The position numbers and the translations under genes were made by a program. Below are positions 35,471 through 44,800 of a stretch of DNA of 64,000 nt, piece after piece (position 1 is the stretch's first letter; each line of letters begins with the position of its first letter). Source of the stretch: Streptomyces sp. WAC 04229 (GTDB lineage Bacteria > Actinomycetota > Actinomycetes > Streptomycetales > Streptomycetaceae). The stretch lies in contig NZ_QHJH01000022.1 of NCBI RefSeq assembly GCF_003947455.1, forward strand, positions 1-64,000, written 5' to 3'. The notes beneath the pieces are model-generated. The model was not told the origin of the DNA. It worked only from the letters and a program-made list of their open reading frames with translations, and ran no database searches.

Positions 35471-36160
35471 ATGGCCTCCGTACTTGTCGTCGAGGACGAC
35501 CCCGTGATCCGGGCCGCGCTGATCGAGGTCCTGACCGGGCACGGCTACGCCGTGAAGACCGCGCACCAGGGTTTCGAGGCGTTGCGCGAGATCACCCAGA
35601 GCCCGCCGGACATCGTCGTGCTCGACCTCGGGCTGCCCGACCTCGACGGGCTCGACGTGCTGCGGATGATCCGGGGCATCTCCCGGGTCCCGGTGCTGGT
35701 CGCCACCGCGCGCGACGACGACACCGAGGTGATCCGGCTGCTCAACGCGGGGGCCGACGACTACATGGTCAAGCCCTTCTCCGGCGGCCAGCTCGCCGCC
35801 CGCCTCGCCGCCGTGCTGCGCCGCTCGGTGCCCGCCGACGTCCGCGCGGCGCGGCAGCCCGTCCTCCAGGTCGCCGACCTGCGCATCGACGCCACCGCCC
35901 GCACCGCCCACCTCGCCGGCCGGGAACTGCCCCTCACCCGCCGCGAGTTCGACCTGCTCGCCTACCTCGCGGCCAACGCCGACCAGGTCATGTCCCGGCA
36001 GCGGATACTCGCCGAGGTGTGGCAGCAGCCGTACGTGGAGGACCAGACGGTGGACGTCCACCTCTCCGCACTCCGCCGCAAACTGGGGGAGAAGGCGCGC
36101 AAGCCCCGCTATCTCCACACCGTGCGCGGCATCGGAATCAAACTGGTCAGCTCGCCATGA
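35471..36160 (+). CDS. OmpR-family response regulator
   Basis: A 229-residue response regulator. The receiver domain (about 3-115) has the acidic pair EDD, phospho-acceptor Asp52 (VVLDLGLPDLDGL), Thr in VLVATARDDD and Lys in DDYMVKPFS. The winged-helix DNA-binding domain (about 130-225) has LTRREFDLLAYLA and TVDVHLSALRRKLG. ATG 35471 is not preceded by a good ribosome site, so the mRNA may be leaderless or use a weak site. The stop overlaps the kinase ATG (ATGA), so the pair is co-translated. Signal and targets are unknown. Confidence 0.93.
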   Translation: MASVLVVEDDPVIRAALIEVLTGHGYAVKTAHQGFEALREITQSPPDIVVLDLGLPDLDGLDVLRMIRGISRVPVLVATARDDDTEVIRLLNAGADDYMVKPFSGGQLAARLAAVLRRSVPADVRAARQPVLQVADLRIDATARTAHLAGRELPLTRREFDLLAYLAANADQVMSRQRILAEVWQQPYVEDQTVDVHLSALRRKLGEKARKPRYLHTVRGIGIKLVSSP

Positions 36161-37476
36161 GACGTGCCCTCGCCGGGATCGCCCTGGCCGTCACCTCGAT
36201 GGTGGCGCTGTCGTTCCTCATCCCGCTCGCCCTGCTCGTGCGCGAACAGGCCCGGGACCGCGTCACCACCGCCGCCGAGCAGCGTGCCTCCGCCCTGTCG
36301 CCGGTGCTCGCCCTCACCACCCGGCGCGCCGACGTGCAGCAGGCCGTCGCCGAGCTGGGCTCGTCCGACCAGCTCGTGGTCCGGCTCCCCGACGGCGGCT
36401 TCGTCGGCACCCCGCACGCCCCCGAGAGCGCGCTCGACCGGGCGGTCAGAGGGCGCGAGACGCTCGCCGTCGACACCGGCGACGGCTGGGTCTACCTCCA
36501 GCCCGTCGTCCTGCGCGGCGACCGGGTCGCGGTCGTCGAGGCCTACGTCCCCGCCGCCGACCTCACCCGGGGCGTCGCCGCCTCGTGGGGCGTCATGGCG
36601 CTGCTCGCCCTCGGCCTGGTCGGTGGCTCGGTGCTGGTCGCCGACCGGCTCGGCGCCCGCGTCGTCCGCTCCTCGCGCGGCCTCAAGCGCGCCTCGCTCG
36701 CCCTCGGCTCCGGCGACCTCGACGTACGGGTGCAACCGGACGGGCCGCCCGAACTACAGGAGGCCGGAGTGGCGTTCAACAGCATGGCCGACCGGGTCGT
36801 GGACCTGCTGGCCGTCGAACGCGAGCTGGTCGCCGACCTCTCCCACCGGCTGCGCACCCCGTTGACCGCCCTCTACCTGGAGGCCGACCGGATGGGCGCG
36901 ACCCCGAGCGCCCGGCGGGTCACGGAGGCGGCCGGGCAGCTGGAGAGCGAGCTGGACGCGATCATCGCGGCGGCGCGCACCCCCCTGGCCGCGGCGCAGC
37001 TCGGCGGGGCGGCGGGCACGGGGAAACCGTGCGACGTCGCCGAGGTGGTCGCCATGCGCCTGGATTTCTGGTCCGTCCTCGCGGGTCAGCAGGGCCGGGC
37101 GTACCAGCGCTCGCTGACTCCGCGCCCGGCACCGGTCGCGTTCCCCGAGGACGACCTCGCGGCCGTCGTCGACGCCCTGATCGGCAACGTCTTCCGGCAC
37201 ACCCCGCAGGGCACCGCCTTCACGGTGCTCGTGGAGCGGCAGGAGCGGTACGTCTTCCTCACCGTCGACGACGCCGGGCCGGGCGTGTCGGATCCCGAGG
37301 CGGCGCTCACCAGGGGCGTCAGCGTCGGCGGCTCCACCGGGCTCGGCCTCGACATCGTGGCCCGGGCGGCCCGCGCGGCGGACGGTGAACTGACGATCAC
37401 CCGCGCGCCGATGGGCGGCGCGCGGGTGCGGGTGTCGTTCGTGCTCGCCGGCGCCCGCGAGGGCGCTCAGCGGTGA
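36157..37476 (+). CDS. Sensor histidine kinase
   Basis: A 439-residue membrane kinase, partner of the OmpR regulator it overlaps. Transmembrane helices are at about 5-28 and 146-168, enclosing a roughly 115-residue extracellular sensor. A HAMP region follows (DRLGARVVRSSRGLKRA). The HisKA box is DLSHRLRTPLTAL with His230, and the HATPase has N-box LIGNVFRHTP and G-boxes DDAGPGV and GSTGLGLDIV. In membrane topology it is standard class I. It ends 6 bp from the convergent CAP-domain gene. The signal could concern the cell envelope, but nothing in the sequence proves it. Confidence 0.92.
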   Translation: MRRALAGIALAVTSMVALSFLIPLALLVREQARDRVTTAAEQRASALSPVLALTTRRADVQQAVAELGSSDQLVVRLPDGGFVGTPHAPESALDRAVRGRETLAVDTGDGWVYLQPVVLRGDRVAVVEAYVPAADLTRGVAASWGVMALLALGLVGGSVLVADRLGARVVRSSRGLKRASLALGSGDLDVRVQPDGPPELQEAGVAFNSMADRVVDLLAVERELVADLSHRLRTPLTALYLEADRMGATPSARRVTEAAGQLESELDAIIAAARTPLAAAQLGGAAGTGKPCDVAEVVAMRLDFWSVLAGQQGRAYQRSLTPRPAPVAFPEDDLAAVVDALIGNVFRHTPQGTAFTVLVERQERYVFLTVDDAGPGVSDPEAALTRGVSVGGSTGLGLDIVARAARAADGELTITRAPMGGARVRVSFVLAGAREGAQR

Positions 37477-37482
37477 CGCGGG

Positions 37483-38331
37483 TCAGCGGCTCGCGCCGAA
37501 GTTCTGGGTCCACCAGGGGCCGCCGTCGCCGACGTGGACGCCGACGCCCAGCTCCTTGAAGGAGCAGTTGAGTATGTTCGCGCGGTGGCCCTCGCTGTTC
37601 ATCCACGAGTCCATCACCGCCGCGGCGTCCGCCTGACCGCGGGCTATGTTCTCGCCGAGCGTGGACCACTGGTAACCGGCGGCCTCGACGCGGCTCGTCA
37701 TCGTGGAGCCGTCCGGGCCCGTGTGGGACATCACACCGCTGCTCGCCATGACGTCGCTGTAGTCGTCCGCGGCCCGGGTCAGCTTGTCGTTGGCGGTGAC
37801 GGGCGCGCAGCCGGCGGCGGCCCGCTCCTCGTTCACCAGTGCGAGGACCTGGGCCTCGGGACCGCTCGGCCCACTGGAGCCCGAACCCGACCCCGACCCG
37901 CTGTCCGACCCCCCGTCGCCGCCCGCCGAGCGGTCGCCGCCGCTCTTCGCCGTCACCTTCCCGGGCGTGCGTGACGCGGGAGGGTCCGCCTTCGCGGCGC
38001 TGGTGGACGGGCTCGCCGTCTTCTTCGGCTTCTTCGTCGGCTCCGCGCTCGCGCTCGGCGAACCGCTCGCCGTGGTGGTCGGGCTCGCGGACGGGGACGT
38101 CGGGGGCGACGCGCCGCCCGCCGCGTCCTCGGCGTCCGGCGTCTGGCCGGCGGCGTTCGCGCTGACCTGGTCCGAGGCCCCGCCGTCGTCGCCGTCCGCG
38201 ACCGCCAGGGTGATCCCGACACCCGCCGTCAGGGTGACCGCGCCGAGCACCAGCGCGGTACCGCGGGTCCGGAACCCGCCGCGGGGGCGGGCGTGGGAGC
38301 GGGACGGGCGAGCGGCTCGGCGGGAACCCAT
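37483..38331 (-). CDS. CAP-superfamily (SCP-like) membrane or secreted protein
   Basis: A 282-residue protein. A basic N-terminus and one hydrophobic helix (residues about 22-42, GTALVLGAVTLTAGVGITLA) act as signal anchor. A low-complexity Ser/Pro/Lys/Gly linker runs from about 50 to 155. The CAP domain (about 160-282) has LVNEERAAAGC, MSHTGPDGS, GENIARGQ and EGHRANILN, the usual family motifs. Function of bacterial CAP proteins is mostly unknown; an envelope or defence role has been suggested. ATG 38331 has GAGG about 10 bases upstream. Confidence 0.9.
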   Translation of the reverse strand: MGSRRAARPSRSHARPRGGFRTRGTALVLGAVTLTAGVGITLAVADGDDGGASDQVSANAAGQTPDAEDAAGGASPPTSPSASPTTTASGSPSASAEPTKKPKKTASPSTSAAKADPPASRTPGKVTAKSGGDRSAGGDGGSDSGSGSGSGSSGPSGPEAQVLALVNEERAAAGCAPVTANDKLTRAADDYSDVMASSGVMSHTGPDGSTMTSRVEAAGYQWSTLGENIARGQADAAAVMDSWMNSEGHRANILNCSFKELGVGVHVGDGGPWWTQNFGASR

Positions 38332-38746
38332 GCGCAGGACACCTCGGCTTGTCTGTCGGCTGTCGGAACCCCGTACCCGGACCCGGTGGACGCGACCGCG
38401 CCCACCGGGACTGTGGGGGGTGTTCGAGAGCCTAGGACCCGAACGGCGGGAAACGGCCGTTCGAAGGTCATCTTCAGAAAGCCTTAAAAGAGCCGCCAAA
38501 GTCCGCTGAGGAACCGACGGCCCCGGCCGGCCGGTCCAGGCGGTCTCTTTACGCGCTCACCGCCCGCAGCCCTCGCCCCGCGGCGGGGCGCCTCAACGTG
38601 AAGGGAGGACACGGGGGTCCGCCGACGCCCCTCATGTGCTCCCGGCACCCCGCTGTCACCCCCTCCGGGGCGCTTGCCGTGCCGGAGCGCCGGACAGCCT
38701 GACGGCGTGCGTCCGGCAGGTCGCCGGACGAGAAGGAGGAACCGAC
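38332..38746. other. 415-bp gene-free divergent spacer
   Basis: No convincing coding sequence is seen. On the minus strand TAGGCT (38434-38429) is a plausible -10 for the CAP-domain gene, without a clear -35. An AT-rich patch (about 38468-38491) breaks the GC-rich sequence and could hold the other promoter. A 7-bp hairpin (38574-38590) lies in the likely leader of the ACP gene. The last bases carry AAGGAGGA for the ACP start. Confidence 0.6.
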
Positions 38747-39025
38747 ATGGCATCCACCGCCGAGGAACGCGAACTGCTCGACGAACTGCGGGAACTGCTG
38801 GCCGCCACCGTCGAGGACCTGTCCGTCGAGGAAGTCGTACCGGACTCGTCCCTCAAGGACGACCTGGGCGTCGACTCGCTGGCCATGCTGGAGCTGATCG
38901 CCGCGATCGAGGACCGCTGGCAGATCGAGGTGTCCCAGGAACAGGCGGAACAGCTCACGACGGTCCGGCAGATCGCCGCCCACCTGGCCGAGATCGCCGC
39001 CGCTCCCACGGGCGGAACCGCGTGA
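38747..39025 (+). CDS. Acyl carrier protein
   Basis: A 92-residue ACP. The phosphopantetheine site is Ser44 in LGVDSLAMLEL. The helical pattern and acidic composition (EERELLDELRELL; FxxEIxVSxEQAEQL-like third helix) are typical of type II carriers. ATG 38747 has AAGGAGGA at 38733-38740. The stop overlaps the ketosynthase GTG (GTGA). As a dedicated ACP beside a KAS and a malonyltransferase it should serve a small specialised fatty-acyl or polyketide unit rather than primary fatty acid synthesis, which has its own fab cluster elsewhere in Streptomyces. Confidence 0.92.
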   Translation: MASTAEERELLDELRELLAATVEDLSVEEVVPDSSLKDDLGVDSLAMLELIAAIEDRWQIEVSQEQAEQLTTVRQIAAHLAEIAAAPTGGTA

Positions 39026-40317
39026 GCCCACGAGACGCGGCCGGCCCGGACCGCCACGAGCGGGACGCCGTCGTCACCGGGCTGGGCATGACGACCGCGC
39101 TGGGCGGCGACGTCCCCACCACCTGGCGGGCCCTGCTGGACGGCGTGTGCGGCATCGAGCGCGTCGAATTCGCGACGCCGGACGGCCCCGCGCAGACCTA
39201 CCTCGCGGCGCCCGCGGCGGTCGATCCCGGCACCGCGCTGCCCTCCGCCAAGGCGGCGCACTGCGACCGCTCGGCGCAGTTCGCCCTGGTCGCCGCGCGT
39301 GAGGCCACGCGCGACGCCGGATTCGAGGACCCGTCGTCCCTCTCCGCGGGCGGTTCGCGGGTGGCCGTGGTCGTGGGGACCGGGCTGGGCGGCTTCACCA
39401 GCATCCTGGAGCACGAGCACCGCCTCCGGACCCGGGGCCCGGGGCGGGTGAGCCCGCGCGCCATCCCCGTCATGCTGCCCAACCACCCCGCGGCCGAGGT
39501 GGGACTGATGGTGGGAGCCAAGGCCGGGGTGCACGCCCCGGTCAGCGCCTGTGCCTCCGGTGCCGAGGCCCTCGCCCAGGCCCTCGGCATGATCCGGGAC
39601 GGCCGTGCCGACATCGTCGTCGCGGGCGGTGCCGAAGCAGCCCTGCATCCGCTCGCCCTCGCCGGGTTCGCGCGGCTGCGGGCACTCTCCCGGCGCCTGG
39701 ACGACCCCAAGGGCGCGTCCAGACCCTTCGACGCCGAACGGGACGGCTTCGTGATGGGCGAGGGCGCCGGCATGCTCGTCGTCGAGAGCGCCGCGCACGC
39801 CGCCGGCCGCGGCGCCCGCGTCCACGGCCGGCTGACCGGAGCCGGCATCACCAACGACAGCCACCACGTCGCCCAGCCCGCGCCCGGCGGAACGGGCTGC
39901 GCCGCCGCCGTCGACGAGGCCCTGAGCGACGCCGGTCTCCGTCCGGGGCAGGTCCGGCACGTCAACGCCCACGCCACGTCGACACCGCTCGGCGATCTCG
40001 GCGAGGCACAGGCCCTGCGCCGGATCTTCGCCGGGGGCATCAAGGACGTGGCGGTCAGTGCCACCAAGGCCGCCTTCGGGCACACGCTCGGGGCGGCCGG
40101 CGCCGTCGAGGCCGTCCTCACCGTGCTCGCCCTGCGCGAGCGGACCGCACCGCCCGCGTGCAGTCTCGAACGCCTCGACCCCGAGATCGACGAGATCGAC
40201 CTGTACGTCGTGGGACCCAGCCCCGCGGCACTGCCTCCCGGACCCCTCGCGGCCGTCACCACGAGCATGGGATTCGGCGGCCACAACGTCGCGCTCGCCT
40301 TCACCGGCGCCCCATGA
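39022..40317 (+). CDS. Beta-ketoacyl-ACP synthase (KAS II type)
   Basis: A 431-residue condensing enzyme. The catalytic triad is Cys177 (VSACASGAEAL), His317 (NAHATSTPLGD) and His354 (AAFGHTLGAAGA), so it is an active KAS and not a chain-length factor. Other motifs: VVTGLGMTTALGGD at the start and GFGGHNVAL near the end. GTG 39022 overlaps the ACP stop, and its end overlaps the acyltransferase start by ATGA. No ketoreductase, cyclase, aromatase or second KS is beside it, so the product cannot be guessed; single or few elongations of an acyl starter are possible. Confidence 0.92.
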   Translation: MSPRDAAGPDRHERDAVVTGLGMTTALGGDVPTTWRALLDGVCGIERVEFATPDGPAQTYLAAPAAVDPGTALPSAKAAHCDRSAQFALVAAREATRDAGFEDPSSLSAGGSRVAVVVGTGLGGFTSILEHEHRLRTRGPGRVSPRAIPVMLPNHPAAEVGLMVGAKAGVHAPVSACASGAEALAQALGMIRDGRADIVVAGGAEAALHPLALAGFARLRALSRRLDDPKGASRPFDAERDGFVMGEGAGMLVVESAAHAAGRGARVHGRLTGAGITNDSHHVAQPAPGGTGCAAAVDEALSDAGLRPGQVRHVNAHATSTPLGDLGEAQALRRIFAGGIKDVAVSATKAAFGHTLGAAGAVEAVLTVLALRERTAPPACSLERLDPEIDEIDLYVVGPSPAALPPGPLAAVTTSMGFGGHNVALAFTGAP

Positions 40318-41315
40318 GCCACGACGGTCCCGCCCTCACCGGAGACACACCGCGCACCGTGCTGATGTGCCCCGGCCAGGGGGCCTACCTCCCCGGCGCG
40401 CTGCGCCACCTGCGGGACCTGCCGGCCGTGGCGGACGTACTGCGGAGGGTGGACGCCCACAGCACCGCCCTCGGCGCCACCGGGCCACCCGTCGCCCGTC
40501 TCCTCACCGACCCCGGCGCGCCCGACCCCGACCAGCTCCTGCACACCGACCCCCTCGCCTTCGACCTGGCCACCTACACCGCGGTGACCGCCCTGGCCGT
40601 CGTCCTGCTCGACCTCGCCGCCCGGCCCGTCCACGCGGTGCTCGGCCACAGCATGGGCGACCTCGCGGCTCTCACCGCAGCCGGGGTACTCACCCTGGAA
40701 CAAGGCGTCCGGCTGCTGCACCTGCGCGACCGGCTGCTGCGCGACGCCGCGCTCCCCGCGGCGGGCCTGCTGTGCACCGACCTGACCGCCGACCGGGCAG
40801 CGGAGCTGCTGCGCACCCGGGCGCTGGCCCGGGTGCGGATCGCCGCCCGCAACGCGCCCACCCAGACGGTCCTGGCCGGCCCCGACGACCAGCTGGCCAC
40901 CGCGGCGCGCGCGGCCCGCGCACTCGGCCACCGCGCCACGCCGCTGACCAGCCGCACCGCCTACCACCACCCCCTGCTCATCGACGTCCACCGGTCCTTC
41001 CGCCGCCTCCTGCGCGCGCAGCGCGTCGCACCACCCGCTCTCGCCGTGTACACGACTGTCACGGACCGTCCCCTGGGCACCCCGGCTCAGCTGCGCTCCC
41101 TGGCCGCCGCCCACCTCACCGAGCCCATGGCCCTCCACCCCACGCTGCACGCGCTGCGCCGGGCGGGCGTCACCACCTACCTCGACAGCGGCCCGCGGGC
41201 CCTGCTGACCACCCTGGCCAGGGCGGCACTTCCGGGCTGCGCCGTCGCCGCCCCCTTCCGCACCCCGGTCGGCGTGGAGCGCCTGCGCCACCGCCTCACC
41301 GCCGCCCTGGGGTGA
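40314..41315 (+). CDS. Malonyl-CoA:ACP transacylase-like protein
   Basis: A 333-residue FabD-type acyltransferase that should load the adjacent ACP. It has the Gln loop CPGQGAYLPGAL, the nucleophile motif LGHSMGDLAAL with Ser113, and a C-terminal His region (RTAYHHPLL). The FabD arginine after the nucleophile region (around LLHLRDRL) is present. Length is normal for FabD. ATG 40314 overlaps the KS stop. An imperfect hairpin (41323-41363) follows, ending the three-gene unit. Confidence 0.85.
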   Translation: MSHDGPALTGDTPRTVLMCPGQGAYLPGALRHLRDLPAVADVLRRVDAHSTALGATGPPVARLLTDPGAPDPDQLLHTDPLAFDLATYTAVTALAVVLLDLAARPVHAVLGHSMGDLAALTAAGVLTLEQGVRLLHLRDRLLRDAALPAAGLLCTDLTADRAAELLRTRALARVRIAARNAPTQTVLAGPDDQLATAARAARALGHRATPLTSRTAYHHPLLIDVHRSFRRLLRAQRVAPPALAVYTTVTDRPLGTPAQLRSLAAAHLTEPMALHPTLHALRRAGVTTYLDSGPRALLTTLARAALPGCAVAAPFRTPVGVERLRHRLTAALG

Positions 41316-41322
41316 CAGAACA

Positions 41323-41363
41323 CCTCCGGCCGGATCCCGCGGCCGTATCCGGGTAGGCGGAGG
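41323..41363 (+). terminator. Imperfect hairpin after the ACP-KS-MAT unit
   Basis: Nested arms CCTCCG/CGGAGG and CCGGAT/ATCCGG, starting 8 bp after the acyltransferase stop. There is no T-run; it is a plausible but weak terminator. Confidence 0.4.
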
Positions 41364-41383
41364 GGGTCAAAAGGAGGAGTGCC

Positions 41384-41701
41384 ATGACGACATACGTCAT
41401 CTCGGTGCCGGGGACGTTCACCGGTGCGGTCCAGGACGACACGACGGACGCGCTCGCCCGCGCGCTGCGCCCCGACGACCCGCACCGGACCCACCTGGGG
41501 GACGAGGAGGACCTGGACGCCCTCTCGGTCAACGACGACGGCACCTTCACCATGCGTCTCACCGTCGAGGCCGACACCCGCGCCCACGCGGAGGGGCGGG
41601 CCCAGGAGGTCGCGGACTCCGCCCTGCGCGCCGCCGGCCTGGACCGCGACAGCACACCGCTCGGACCCTCGGTCGTCACCGGTATCGACTCCGACGTGTG
41701 A
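41384..41701 (+). CDS. Small unrecognised protein, 105 aa
   Basis: Not recognised. A 105-residue acidic soluble protein (MTTYVISVPGTFTGAVQDDT at the start; many Asp/Glu) starting at ATG 41384 with an excellent AAGGAGGAG ribosome site. The pattern of strands followed by an Ala/Arg-rich helix (RAHAEGRAQEVADSALRAAG) resembles small ferredoxin-like alpha/beta folds, but no motif is diagnostic. It stands alone between the ACP-KS-MAT unit and pyruvate carboxylase; the strong ribosome site and codon bias support expression. Confidence 0.65.
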   Translation: MTTYVISVPGTFTGAVQDDTTDALARALRPDDPHRTHLGDEEDLDALSVNDDGTFTMRLTVEADTRAHAEGRAQEVADSALRAAGLDRDSTPLGPSVVTGIDSDV

Positions 41702-41807
41702 ACCGGCCCGCGGGAAACGCGGGCCTTGAGTGGCCCGGCTCACATGGCGTACCAGAGGTGGCCCCGACACGATGGTCTCGTCACCCGGCAGGCTGAAGGG
41801 ATCAAGA

Positions 41808-44800
41808 ATGTTCCGCAAGGTGCTGGTCGCCAACCGCGGTGAGATCGCGATCCGCGCGTTTCGGGCGGGCTACGAGCTCGGCGCGCGCACCGTCGCCGTC
41901 TTCCCGCACGAGGACCGCAACTCGCTGCACCGGCTGAAGGCCGACGAGGCCTACGAGATCGGGGAGCCGGGGCATCCGGTGCGCGCGTATCTCTCCGTGC
42001 AGGAGATCGTCCGCGCGGCGCTCCGCGCGGGGGCCGACGCCGTGTATCCCGGCTACGGATTCCTGTCGGAGAACCCCGAGCTGGCCCGCGCCTGCGAAGA
42101 GGCCGGCATCACCTTCGTCGGGCCCGGCACCGGGATCCTGGAACTGACCGGCAACAAGGCCCGTGCCGTGGCCGCCGCACGCGAGGCCGGCGTACCGGTC
42201 CTCGGCTCCTCCGCGCCCTCCACCGACGTGGACGAACTCGTCCGCGCCGCCGACGACATCGGTTTCCCGGTGTTCGTCAAGGCGGTCGCCGGCGGTGGCG
42301 GGCGCGGCATGCGCCGGGTCGAGGACCCCGAGCAGCTGCGGGAGGCCGTCGAGGCGGCCTCCCGGGAGGCCGCCTCCGCCTTCGGCGACTCCACGGTCTT
42401 CCTGGAGAAGGCGGTCGTGGAGCCCCGCCACATCGAGGTGCAGATCCTCGCCGACGGGCAGGGCGACGTCATCCACCTCTTCGAGCGGGACTGCTCGGTG
42501 CAGCGCCGCCACCAGAAGGTGATCGAGCTGGCGCCCGCGCCCAACCTCGACCCCGCCCTGCGCGAGCGGATCTGCGCCGACGCGGTGAACTTCGCCCGGC
42601 GGATCGGCTACCGCAACGCCGGCACCGTGGAGTTCCTCGTCGACCGCGACGGCAACCACGTCTTCATCGAGATGAACCCCCGCATCCAGGTCGAGCACAC
42701 GGTGACCGAGGAGGTCACCGACGTCGACCTCGTCCAGGCCCAGCTGCGCATCGCCGCCGGTGAGACGCTGGCCGACCTCGGACTCGCGCAGGAGAACATC
42801 ACCCTGCGCGGCGCCGCCCTCCAGTGCCGCATCACCACCGAGGACCCGGCCAACGGCTTCCGCCCCGACACCGGGCAGATCAGCGCCTACCGCTCGCCCG
42901 GCGGCTCGGGCATCCGCCTCGACGGCGGCACCACCCACGCCGGTACGGAGATCAGCGCCCACTTCGACTCGATGCTGGTCAAACTCTCCTGCCGCGGCCG
43001 GGACTTCACCACCGCGGTCAACCGCGCCCGGCGCGCCGTGGCCGAGTTCCGCATCCGCGGCGTCGCCACCAACATCCCGTTCCTCCAGGCGGTCCTGGAC
43101 GACCCGGACTTCCAGGCGGGCCAGGTCACCACCTCGTTCATCGAGCAGCGCCCGCACCTGCTCACCGCCCGGCACTCCGCCGACCGCGGCACGAAGCTGC
43201 TGACCTACCTCGCCGACGTCACCGTGAACAAGCCGCACGGCGAGCGCCCCGAGCTGATCGACCCGATGACCAAGCTGCGGGCGGTGCCCGCGGGGGAGCC
43301 CCCGGCCGGTTCCCGGCAACTGCTGGCCGAGCTGGGCCCCGAGGGCTTCGCCCGCCGGCTGCGCGAGTCGTCCACCATCGGCGTCACGGACACCACCTTC
43401 CGGGACGCGCACCAGTCGCTGCTCGCCACCCGGGTGCGCACCAAGGACATGCTCGCCGTCGCCCCGGTGGTCGCCCACACCCTGCCCGAACTGCTGTCCC
43501 TGGAGTGCTGGGGCGGTGCCACCTACGACGTGGCGCTGCGCTTCCTCGCCGAGGACCCGTGGGAGCGACTGGCCGCCCTGCGCGAGGCCGTGCCCAACAT
43601 CTGCCTCCAGATGCTGCTGCGCGGCCGCAACACGGTGGGCTACACCCCGTACCCGACCGAGGTGACCGACGCCTTCGTGCAGGAGGCCGCCGCCACCGGC
43701 ATCGACATCTTCCGCATCTTCGACGCCCTCAACGACGTCGAGCAGATGCGCCCCGCCATCGAGGCCGTACGGGCGACGGGGACGTCCGTCGCGGAAGTGG
43801 CCCTCTGCTACACCGCCGACCTGTCCGACCCCGCCGAGCGGCTCTACACCCTCGACTACTACCTGCGGCTCGCCGAGCAGATCGTCGATGCGGGCGCCCA
43901 CGTCCTCGCGATCAAGGACATGGCGGGACTGCTGCGCGCCCCGGCCGCGGCGACCCTGGTGTCCGCGCTGCGCAGGGAGTTCGACCTGCCGGTGCACCTG
44001 CACACCCACGACACCACCGGCGGTCAGCTCGCCACCTACCTGGCCGCCGTCCAGGCCGGCGCGGACGCCGTGGACGGAGCGGTGGCGTCCATGGCCGGCA
44101 CCACCTCGCAGCCGTCCCTGTCGGCGATCGTGGCCGCCACCGACCACACGGACCGGCCCACCGGCCTCGACCTCAGGGCCGTCGGCGACCTGGAGCCGTA
44201 CTGGGAGAGCGTCCGCAAGGTCTACGCGCCCTTCGAGGCGGGCCTCGCCTCGCCGACCGGCCGCGTCTACGACCACGAGATCCCCGGCGGGCAGCTCTCC
44301 AACCTGCGCACCCAGGCCATCGCGCTCGGTCTCGGCGACCGCTTCGAGGACATCGAGGCGATGTACGAGGCCGCCGACCGGATGCTGGGCCGCCTGGTGA
44401 AGGTCACGCCCTCCTCCAAGGTGGTCGGCGACCTGGCCCTGCACCTGGTGGGCGCCGGCGTCTCCCCGGCGGACTTCGAGGCGGAGCCGGACCGCTTCGA
44501 CATCCCCGACTCGGTCGTCGGCTTCCTGCGCGGCGAGCTGGGCACCCCGCCCGGCGGCTGGCCCGAGCCGTTCCGCAGCAAGGCGCTGCGGGGGCGGGCC
44601 GAGGCCAAGCCGGTGCCCGAGCTGAGCGCCGACGACCGCACGGGGCTGGCCAAGGAACGCCGGGCGACCCTCAACCGGCTGCTGTTCCCCGGGCCGGCGC
44701 GCGAGTTCGACACCCATCGGGCGTCGTTCGGCGACACCAGCGTCCTGGACAGCAAGGACTTCTTCTACGGGCTGCGTCCGGGCAAGGAGTACACGGTCGA

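Noticed and set aside
38747..41315. Type II aromatic polyketide cluster
   Set aside because: The single ketosynthase has an active Cys and there is no chain-length factor, cyclase or ketoreductase, so the minimal PKS is incomplete.
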